This document shows, in pieces, positions 49,128-55,186 of a DNA stretch of 55,186 nucleotides (position 1 is its first letter; every line of letters starts with the position of its first letter). A model generated the notes under the pieces. That model was not told the DNA's origin and did no database searches. It saw nothing but the letters and a program-made list of their open reading frames with translations. This DNA is from Clostridia bacterium (GTDB taxonomy: Bacteria > Bacillota_A > Clostridia > Christensenellales > Aristaeellaceae): assembly GCA_017938645.1 (NCBI GenBank), contig JAGBBE010000041.1:1-55186 (forward strand), written 5' to 3'. Made by a program: the position numbers and the translations under genes.

Positions 49128-50603
49128 ATGCTGTTTAATTCCGTACCCTTTCTGATGTTCTTCCCGCTGGTGCTTGCGGTGCATTTTGTGCTGCCCAAGC
49201 GGGTGCGTTATCTGTGGCTGCTGGCGGCCAGCTACTATTTCTACATGTGCTGGAACCCGGCCTATGCGCTGCTCATGCTCACCTCCACGGCCATCACCTA
49301 CCTCAGCGGCCTCCTGATTGACCGCGCCCGCAAGGCCGAGAAGCCGGCGAAGCTGTATGTGGGTCTGAGCTTCCTGCTGAATCTGGCGATTCTGTTCTTC
49401 TTCAAGTACTACCAGTTTGCTGCGGATTCGATCATCGCGGCGCTGGCGCAGTTCGGCGTAAGCTGGGAAGCGCCCAAGCTGGATGTGCTCCCGCCGGTTG
49501 GCATCAGCTTCTACACCTTCCAGGCGCTGAGCTACACCATGGACGTCTACCGCGGCGAAGTCGAAGCGGAGCGCAATTTCTTCCGCTATGCGCTGTTTGT
49601 CAGCTTCTTCCCGCAGCTGGTGGCCGGTCCCATCGAACGCAGCAAGAACCTGCTGCAGCAGCTGCGCGAGCCCAAGCCCTTTGAGCCTGAAAACGTGAAA
49701 AACGGCGCGGCGATGATGCTCTGGGGTTACTTCCAGAAGATGGTCATTGCCGACCGCGCAGCCACGCTGGTGGATCACGTGTTTGCCAATTATCAGGCGT
49801 ATGCCGGATACAGCCTGGCGGTGGCTGTTGCGGTATTTGCCGTGCAGATCTACTGCGATTTCGGCGGCTACTCGGCCATCGCTATCGGCGCGGCCAAGGT
49901 GCTGGGCGTGGATCTGATGCAGAACTTCCGTCAGCCCTACTTCGCCCTTTCCGTAAGCGGTTTCTGGCGCCGCTGGCATATCAGCCTGTCCACCTGGTTC
50001 CGTGATTATCTCTACATTCCGCTGGGCGGCAACCGCAAAGGCCCCCTGCGCAAGTACCTGAACGTCATGATTACCTTCCTCCTCAGCGGCCTGTGGCACG
50101 GCGCCAACTGGACCTACGTGATCTGGGGCGGATTGAACGGCCTGTTCCAGGTGATTGGCGATCTGAAGGACAAGCTTTTGAAAAAGCTGAATCTGGGCCG
50201 CTTCATCAACCGTGAATGCTTCAGCTACCGTCTGTTCCAGCGCCTGTTCACCTTTGTGCTGATCTGCCTGACATGGGTGTTCTTCCGCGCGGAATCCATC
50301 ACGGAGGCCATCGGCTACTTCGAGCAGATGTTCTCAGTGCACAATCCGTGGATTTTCTTTGACCAGACACTCTACACCCTCGGCCTGAGCCGTCTGGAGC
50401 TGGGTATCCTGCTGTTTTCCATCGGAGTGCTGCTGGCGGTGGACATCGCCCACGAGCACGGCGTAAGCCTGCGCGAACGTCTGAGCAAGCAGAATCTCGT
50501 GTTCCGCTGGATGGTGTACATCGGCGCGATTGTGTTCATTCTGATTTACGGCATCTACGGCCCCGGCTACAACGCTGCGCAGTTCATTTACTTCCAGTTC
50601 TAA
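49128..50603 (+). CDS. MBOAT-family membrane O-acyltransferase
   Basis: A 491-residue multi-helix protein of the MBOAT family, like AlgI and DltB. It starts MLFNSVPFLMFFPLVLAVHF and has PPVGISFYTFQALSYTMDVY, YCDFGGYSAIAIG, FWRRWHISLSTWFRDYLYIP and the conserved histidine in SGLWHGANW (His324). It brings acyl groups across the membrane. The two SGNH proteins upstream would pass them on to a polymer outside. No dlt genes are near, so the acceptor may be a wall glycan, exopolysaccharide or teichoic acid. A terminator follows. Confidence 0.94.
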   Translation: MLFNSVPFLMFFPLVLAVHFVLPKRVRYLWLLAASYYFYMCWNPAYALLMLTSTAITYLSGLLIDRARKAEKPAKLYVGLSFLLNLAILFFFKYYQFAADSIIAALAQFGVSWEAPKLDVLPPVGISFYTFQALSYTMDVYRGEVEAERNFFRYALFVSFFPQLVAGPIERSKNLLQQLREPKPFEPENVKNGAAMMLWGYFQKMVIADRAATLVDHVFANYQAYAGYSLAVAVAVFAVQIYCDFGGYSAIAIGAAKVLGVDLMQNFRQPYFALSVSGFWRRWHISLSTWFRDYLYIPLGGNRKGPLRKYLNVMITFLLSGLWHGANWTYVIWGGLNGLFQVIGDLKDKLLKKLNLGRFINRECFSYRLFQRLFTFVLICLTWVFFRAESITEAIGYFEQMFSVHNPWIFFDQTLYTLGLSRLELGILLFSIGVLLAVDIAHEHGVSLRERLSKQNLVFRWMVYIGAIVFILIYGIYGPGYNAAQFIYFQF

Positions 50604-50607
50604 AAGC

Positions 50608-50632
50608 AAGCCCGTCTTCGGACGGGCTTTTT
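50608..50632 (+). terminator. Terminator after the MBOAT gene
   Basis: AGCCCGTC (50609-50616), TTCG tetraloop, GACGGGCT (50621-50628), then T residues. Confidence 0.95.
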
Positions 50633-50692
50633 CATATTCCAAAACTTTCGATTTTCTATACAATCCTCAAAAAACTGAATACGAAATCAAAA

Positions 50693-50721
50693 TTGACAAA
50701 TCCCTATGCCGGTGCTATGCT
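50693..50721 (+). promoter_or_regulatory. Promoter of the GH42-type gene
   Basis: TTGACA (50693-50698), 17 bp, TATGCT (50716-50721). Confidence 0.78.
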
Positions 50722-50770
50722 TTGGATAACCCCATTTTCGAAAAACAGGCGAATACAGGAGGTCGTTTCA

Positions 50771-52624
50771 ATGTATTCCATGAAAAACGGTATTCTCTAT
50801 CAGGATGGCAAGGCAGTTTTTTGTGTGGGCCAGTCCTATTATCCGAGCTATCACGCCAAGAAGGTTCCCGTGCCGGAAACCGGCGACCGCGTGGGCGAAA
50901 TGAAGAAGGATATCCGCGGCATGAAGGAAGCGGGCTTCAATCTGGTGCGCGCGGCCTCCATCGGCGAAGTGAAGCGCGTAGGCGACGAAATTGAAGTGCA
51001 TACCGAGTTTATCGAGCAGCTGCTGGACGAGTGCGACGCGGTGGATATCGCCAGCATGATGCGCCTGCAGGGCTATTCGATGAACCTCAGCGGCTACGAC
51101 GACTTCCTGATGCTGGACGAGGAAGGCAACGAGATGGATACCACCAAGTGGTACGATTTCCTGCAGAACTCCATGTATCACGAAGGCATTCTGCGCGACA
51201 ACAACGAAGGCACTGTGGCGCTGGCGAAGCTGTACAGCCGTCATCCCAGCCTCGTATCCTTCCAGACCTACAACGAGCCGCACTATCCGGGCCGCAACAA
51301 GGGCATTTATGACTATCATCCGGCCACCATCGCGGCCTACCGCAAGTGGCTGGCTGCCAAGGGAATCATGACCGAGGAAGAAGCCCGCGATTACGATCCG
51401 CCCCGCAAGCGTCCCGACAAGGACGGCGACGTCACCGAGTGGGTGAACTGGAGACTGTTCTCGCTGGAAACCCTGTCCAATTTCCTTAACCACACCGCTG
51501 ATGTGGCCAAGCAGGTGAATCCGGATATCGAATCCCTCACCTGCCTGACCTCTGTGCCCACGCTGGTACGCAACAGCAAGGACGGCGTGAGCTACTTTGA
51601 CAACGCCAAGGGCATGGACACCGTGGGCATCACCCATTACCTCAGCTGCCGCGGCTCCACCTACTATCATGCCTGCCTGGTGCTGGACAGCGCTGAATCC
51701 GCCGCTGCGCTCAACGGCAAGCATTGCTGGCTGATTGAATATGATGCCCGTACCAACATCACTCTGCAGAAGCTCTATCAGGAAACCTACGCCGCCATCG
51801 GCGCGGGCATCAAGGGCATTATGTACTACCAGTGGCGCGGCGACCACGTCTTCCCCGACAGCCCTGAAGGCAATGGCTTCGGTTTCATCAACTACGACGG
51901 CACCAAGACCGAAAATTACGAAGAAAAGCTCGACATGGTGCGCCTGCTCAACAAGCTCTCTGACTGGACGGTCAACGCTGAAAAGAAGCGCTGCGGTCTG
52001 GCTATTCTGTCCTCCAACCATGCGATGATGAGCGCTGACGCCATCGAAAACGGCGCAGACGCGGTCGTCAACAGCTATCTGGAGCTCCACAAGTCCCTCT
52101 ACAAGCATTTCCGCGCCGAGGGCATCACCGTGGATATCACCGAAACCGATATGCTTGCCAGCAATCCTCTTGGCTTCAAGGTGGTCATCGTGCCCAAGTA
52201 CAGCCTCATCAGCGAGCAGGAAAAGGCCGATCTGGAGGCTTTTGTCGCCAACGGCGGTGTGGTTTATACCTGCGAGGACGCAACGCTTAGCATGTACAAG
52301 CTGGGCGAGGCGTTTGTAAAGTACGAGGATGCATCCCACAATGTGCAGGACGTGCTGGACGCCAATGGCATTGAGCCCATCATCATCTCCTCCAACCGCT
52401 CCATGATGGTACAGGTCATCGAGGGTAAGGATTACGCCATGGCATGCCTGAACAATATTTCCACCGTAAACAAGACCCTCAAGGGCGTGAAGCTGACCCT
52501 CAATCAGGTCAAGGCCACTTCCGCCACCATGTACACGCCCTATGGCGAAACTGAGCTGACCGTGAACGGCAATGTGATTGAACTGCCTGAAATCAAGGAA
52601 GGCGCATTCGTTCTGCTGAAGTAA
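50771..52624 (+). CDS. GH42-type beta-galactosidase-like glycosidase
   Basis: A 617-residue protein of the GH42 type. The barrel has the acid/base Glu169 in TYNEPHY and the likely nucleophile Glu323 in LIEYDA. A central domain with a class I glutamine amidotransferase-like fold follows (VVIVPKYSLISEQEKADLEAF), as in GH42 trimers, and a small beta domain ends it. There is no signal peptide. CAGGAGGTC precedes ATG 50771; the frame extends up to 50693 but that part is promoter. It is a single-gene unit. Beta-galactoside is the usual substrate; other beta-linked sugars are possible. Confidence 0.85.
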   Translation: MYSMKNGILYQDGKAVFCVGQSYYPSYHAKKVPVPETGDRVGEMKKDIRGMKEAGFNLVRAASIGEVKRVGDEIEVHTEFIEQLLDECDAVDIASMMRLQGYSMNLSGYDDFLMLDEEGNEMDTTKWYDFLQNSMYHEGILRDNNEGTVALAKLYSRHPSLVSFQTYNEPHYPGRNKGIYDYHPATIAAYRKWLAAKGIMTEEEARDYDPPRKRPDKDGDVTEWVNWRLFSLETLSNFLNHTADVAKQVNPDIESLTCLTSVPTLVRNSKDGVSYFDNAKGMDTVGITHYLSCRGSTYYHACLVLDSAESAAALNGKHCWLIEYDARTNITLQKLYQETYAAIGAGIKGIMYYQWRGDHVFPDSPEGNGFGFINYDGTKTENYEEKLDMVRLLNKLSDWTVNAEKKRCGLAILSSNHAMMSADAIENGADAVVNSYLELHKSLYKHFRAEGITVDITETDMLASNPLGFKVVIVPKYSLISEQEKADLEAFVANGGVVYTCEDATLSMYKLGEAFVKYEDASHNVQDVLDANGIEPIIISSNRSMMVQVIEGKDYAMACLNNISTVNKTLKGVKLTLNQVKATSATMYTPYGETELTVNGNVIELPEIKEGAFVLLK

Positions 52625-52886
52625 TGGGAAGCAGACAGATGAATCCGCTCAAGGGCGGAAGCGTCTGAAGACAAGAATTGATCTCATGAGCCGGTGTGCT
52701 GCCTCCAAAGCATTCCCAGTCGGTATGCAGCAGCACATCGGCTTCTTTTGTCCACCCGGAGGAGATGGCCGCTTCATGATCTGAAAAGTTGAGCAGGATG
52801 AGAAGGGTCTGCTGTCCGTACGCTTGAAGCCATTCAGCGAAAATGGGTGGAGAGAGGGTTTCAGGAAAGTCTGGATGAGATCGTTG
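52593..52886 (-). pseudogene. Decayed 3' end of a GH13-type (alpha-amylase family) gene
   Basis: On the minus strand an open stretch of about 97 codons, with no plausible start and a TAG just upstream (52889-52887), encodes sequence like the C-terminal beta domain of alpha-amylase family enzymes: FAEWLQAYGQQTLLILLNFS, then ADVLLHTDWECFGG and LPPLSGFICLLP. The LNFS and LPPxSG patterns and their spacing are typical. Nothing of the catalytic barrel remains. Its last codons overlap the end of the GH42 gene. It explains most of the 390-base gap before the CDF gene. Confidence 0.55.
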
Positions 52887-52935
52887 CTATAGCTGAACGC
52901 GCTGTGCAGAGGCCGCTTGTGCCGCAATGTATGTC

Positions 52936-52964
52936 TTGCCCATAAATCCGCTTTTTGGTATAAT
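52936..52964 (+). promoter_or_regulatory. Promoter of the CDF gene
   Basis: TTGCCC (52936-52941), 17 bp, TATAAT (52959-52964). Confidence 0.72.
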
Positions 52965-53015
52965 AGCAAAACGCTGTGCATATAACAGCCAAGCAACCAT
53001 AAGGAGGCGGTTTTT

Positions 53016-54179
53016 TTGACCGCATGGCTGATTCGACTTTTTGTACCCAACCGTGATCAGGTGGCTGATCCCGGCGTGCGCGCGGCCTATGGCACGCTCG
53101 CGTCCATCACAGGCATCATTGTCAACGTGCTGCTTGCGGCAGCCAAGTTCCTCATCGGTGTCTTCAGCGGATCGCTGGCCATTACCGCGGACGCTGTGAA
53201 CAACCTCTCCGATGCGGCGGGCAGCGTGATGACGCTTGTCAGCGTCCGCGTGGCCAACAAGCCGGTGGATACCGAGCATCCCTTCGGCCATGGAAGGATG
53301 GAATACATCGGCTCGCTCGGCGTGGGCGCGCTGATCGTGTTCATGGGCCTTTCGCTTCTGCGCGACGGCATTACGGCGATCCTCCATCCGGAAGCGCTGT
53401 CGGTGTCGTGGGTGATGCTGGCCGTACTGGTTTTGTCGGTGCTGGGCAAGCTGTGGCTGTATTTCTTCTACCGCAAGACCGGCGGCGCGGTCAATAATGG
53501 CACGCTGCTGGCTGCGGCCAAGGATAGCCTCGGCGACGTGCTGGCTACCAGCGCGGTGATTCTGGGAACGCTGCTTAACTGGCTTCTGGGCTGGAAGCTC
53601 GATGGTCCCATGGGCATCATCGTGGCGCTGATTGTGCTCAAGGCCGGTCTGGAGGTCTGCCGTGATACGCTGGACAGCCTGCTCGGCGGCAAGCCGGATC
53701 CGGAAAAAATCCAGCAAATCCGCGAACTGCTGCTCAGCCGCGAAGGCATTCTGGGCCTGCATGATCTGGTGCTGCACGATTACGGCCCCGGCCGCTGCGT
53801 GGCTTCGGTGCATGCGGAGGTCAGCGCGGAGGATGATATCCTCACCATCCATGAGATGATCGATGATGCTGAACGCGAAATAGGCGAAAAGATGCATATG
53901 CCCATCTGCATTCACATGGACCCGATCATCACCCGCGATGAAACCACCAACCGCGTCAGGCAGCAGTTTGGCGACTTCCTCACGGCGTTTGATGCGTCGC
54001 TCTCACTGCATGATTTCCGCATGGTGCCGGGCGAGGGTCATACCAACCTGATCTTTGACTGTGTGCTGCCTGCCGGATACGTCAACAAAGAGGCGCTGAT
54101 GAAGGCTCTTACCGCCTTTGCACGCTCCATTGACGAGCGCTACCGGCTGGTGGTGCAGTTTGATACCGATTACACCTGA
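53016..54179 (+). CDS. Cation diffusion facilitator family metal exporter
   Basis: A 387-residue CDF transporter that exports divalent metal in exchange for protons. Six helices occupy the first ~210 residues. The site in helix 2 is ADAVNNLSD (Asn62, Asp66) and in helix 5 KDSLGD (two Asp), giving an N-D-D-D set rather than the H/D set of zinc exporters; this points to Mn or Fe, as inference. HPFGHGRMEYIGSL marks the following loop. A first cytoplasmic domain is followed by an extra ~80 residues (from about 305, LSLHDFRMVPGEGHTNLIFD). The TTG start is supported by GGAGG 8 bases upstream. Confidence 0.92.
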   Translation: MTAWLIRLFVPNRDQVADPGVRAAYGTLASITGIIVNVLLAAAKFLIGVFSGSLAITADAVNNLSDAAGSVMTLVSVRVANKPVDTEHPFGHGRMEYIGSLGVGALIVFMGLSLLRDGITAILHPEALSVSWVMLAVLVLSVLGKLWLYFFYRKTGGAVNNGTLLAAAKDSLGDVLATSAVILGTLLNWLLGWKLDGPMGIIVALIVLKAGLEVCRDTLDSLLGGKPDPEKIQQIRELLLSREGILGLHDLVLHDYGPGRCVASVHAEVSAEDDILTIHEMIDDAEREIGEKMHMPICIHMDPIITRDETTNRVRQQFGDFLTAFDASLSLHDFRMVPGEGHTNLIFDCVLPAGYVNKEALMKALTAFARSIDERYRLVVQFDTDYT

Positions 54180-54199
54180 TTCTGCCATCGGCATGAAAC

Positions 54200-54235
54200 A
54201 ATCCCTCCTGTGCGTTATTTGAGCAAGGAGGGATT
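54200..54235 (+). promoter_or_regulatory. Hairpin that includes the ribosome site of the LCP gene
   Basis: AATCCCTCCT (54200-54209) pairs exactly with AGGAGGGATT (54226-54235). The right arm holds the GGAGG (54227-54231) for GTG 54240. It may end the CDF transcript (followed by TTGTTTGTGTTT, abridged) or hide the ribosome site. Confidence 0.55.
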
Positions 54236-54239
54236 GTTT

Positions 54240-55076
54240 GTGTTTCTGAAACGACTGACAGCGTGTATCTTCGCGCTGATGTTATTGACAGGCTCTGCCA
54301 TGGCTGGGGAAAAGACCGCGCTCAATCTGCTCATCATCGGCGTCGACAGCGCCTCGCCCGGCAAAACCGGCCGCAGCGATACGATGATGCTGGCGCAAAT
54401 CGATTATCAAAACAATGACGTTCGTCTCGTATCCTTTCTGCGGGATCTGTACGTGCCTATTCCCGGACATGGCCGCACAAGGCTCAACGCCGCCTACTTC
54501 TACGGCGGAGAGGAGCTTCTGAGGAAAACGCTGAAAACCAATTTCGGCGTGGAGGTTGACCGTACCGTAACCGTGCATTACAGGGTGCTTGCGGATTTGG
54601 TGGATCAGCTGGGCGGCGTGGAAATCGACGTAACCGAGGCTGAGCGCAGGCACCTCAACAAACTCCTCGCAGACTACGGGGATTCCGTTCCGCGTGTGCC
54701 TGCTCCCGGCCTTCAGCGCCTCAGCGGGCTGCAGGCGCTCACCTATAGCCGCATCCGGAAAATCGACAGCGACTTCCAGCGCACTTCCCGCCAGCAGACG
54801 GTCATTGCCGCAATGCTCAGGGAAATGTCCGGCATGGGCAAGTGGCCGCTGTTCAGACTCGCCGTAAGCAACATGAGCAAAGTACAGACCGACTTTACCC
54901 TGGGCGACCTCTACCGCCTCGCTCCGATGATGGGCAAACTGGACGAACTGACCATTACCACAGCTCATGTTCCCTTTGAGGGAACCTACACCGATGAAAC
55001 CATCAGCGGCATGATGGTTCTCAAACCCAATTTGGAAAAGAACCAGAAACTGCTGAAAACATTTCTGACTGAATAA
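54240..55076 (+). CDS. LytR-CpsA-Psr (LCP) family protein
   Basis: A 278-residue exported protein of the LCP family, which ligates polymers such as teichoic acid or capsule to peptidoglycan. Signal region MFLKRLTACIFALMLLTGSA-type at residues 1-22. LCP motifs: NLLIIGVDSASPGKTGRSDT, SFLRDLYVPIPGHG, NAAYFYGGEELLRKTL, LVDQLGGVEIDV, and LQALTYSRIRKIDSDFQRTSR (given in part) with the key Arg residues. The start GTG 54240 is chosen for its GGAGG 8 bases before; the longer frame from 54210 begins in the hairpin. Acceptor and donor are not known; the SGNH-MBOAT genes and the GT2 are possible functional partners. Confidence 0.9.
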   Translation: MFLKRLTACIFALMLLTGSAMAGEKTALNLLIIGVDSASPGKTGRSDTMMLAQIDYQNNDVRLVSFLRDLYVPIPGHGRTRLNAAYFYGGEELLRKTLKTNFGVEVDRTVTVHYRVLADLVDQLGGVEIDVTEAERRHLNKLLADYGDSVPRVPAPGLQRLSGLQALTYSRIRKIDSDFQRTSRQQTVIAAMLREMSGMGKWPLFRLAVSNMSKVQTDFTLGDLYRLAPMMGKLDELTITTAHVPFEGTYTDETISGMMVLKPNLEKNQKLLKTFLTE

Positions 55077-55081
55077 AAAAC

Positions 55082-55111
55082 CGCCGTTTCCCAGCATCCC
55101 GGGAAACGGCG
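55082..55111 (-). terminator. Hairpin terminator, oriented for a minus-strand gene
   Basis: CGCCGTTTCCC (55082-55092) pairs with GGGAAACGGCG (55101-55111). The T run lies on the minus strand (A residues at 55075-55080), so it fits a convergent gene beyond the window as well as a weak stop for the LCP gene. Confidence 0.75.
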
Positions 55112-55125
55112 TCAAATATAGATCC

Positions 55126-55186
55126 CCAAAGTGGGATTCTTAAGGGCAAAGCCCTTAAGCGGTGGGTCTGGGAGGCGGAGCCTCTC
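55126..55186 (-). repeat. Modular palindromic repeat, copy F (cut by window end)
   Basis: CTTAAGGGC (55139-55147), AAA, GCCCTTAAG (55151-55159), preceded by AAAGTGGGATT and followed by the start of the GC-rich module (GGAGGC-GGA-GCCTC, 55171 on). Orientation is that of copy E, so a minus-strand gene probably ends just to the right. Confidence 0.85.

Noticed and set aside
52649..53050. A 133-codon minus-strand frame in the gap before the CDF gene
   Set aside because: Another frame of the same strand carries the GH13-like signal; this one overlaps the CDF promoter and start and has no domain.

Overview
The window is 55 kb of GC-rich chromosome with dense genes and short gaps. Several features point to the Firmicutes, most likely a Clostridia member of a gut-type or other anaerobic community. 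These are the ylxM-ffh-rpsP-khpA-rimM-trmD gene order, a T-box leader in front of a prolyl-tRNA synthetase, sigma-A type promoters (TTGACA or TTGCAT, 17 bp, TATAAT), strong GGAGG ribosome sites, frequent GTG and TTG starts, an NrdG activase, FeoAB iron uptake and a LacI-controlled sugar importer. Nothing seen fixes the family or genus. No rRNA, tRNA, CRISPR array, prophage or insertion sequence was recognised.

Layout. 1-5.7 kb: the 3' part of rpoB and all of rpoC, closed by a terminator. 5.7-11.2 kb: a likely operon with a GT1 glycosyltransferase, feoA, feoB, a small FeoB-associated Cys-rich membrane protein, nrdG and an asparaginase. 11.3-17.8 kb (minus): a type IIA topoisomerase pair, a methyltransferase and a secreted phosphodiester-glycosidase-like protein with a peptidoglycan-binding region. 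17.9-20.2 kb: a twin-arginine-signal flavoprotein faces a tatB-tatA-tatC operon. 20.3-24.4 kb: SRP and ribosome/tRNA maturation genes. 24.4-32.2 kb: small membrane proteins, surE, an RpiR regulator, a BaiN/HI0933-type flavoprotein, a DEDDh exonuclease, a uridine-kinase-like protein and a processive family 2 glycosyltransferase. 32.4-39.0 kb: lacI, an ABC sugar importer (binding protein plus two permeases, no ATPase) and a GH1 beta-glucosidase. 39.2-41.7 kb (minus): a T-box controlled proS and a HAD phosphatase. 41.8-45.8 kb: a tandem-repeat coiled-coil membrane protein, a small proline-rich secreted protein, secD and secF. 45.8-50.6 kb: two paralogous SGNH-like proteins and an MBOAT acyltransferase, a probable cell-surface O-acylation module. 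50.7-55.1 kb: a GH42-type glycosidase, a decayed GH13 tail, a cation diffusion facilitator and an LCP-family protein.

Much of the window concerns the cell envelope: Tat and Sec export, LCP attachment, MBOAT/SGNH acylation and a processive glycosyltransferase. It is mixed with beta-linked sugar use (ABC importer, GH1, GH42). Across the window lie at least six copies of a modular palindromic element, each next to the 3' end of a gene. The observations most worth following are this repeat family, the SGNH proteins with an odd C-terminal domain, the MalG-type permease with a ~230-residue N-terminal extension, and the Tat operon with a tatB-like gene facing its probable substrate.
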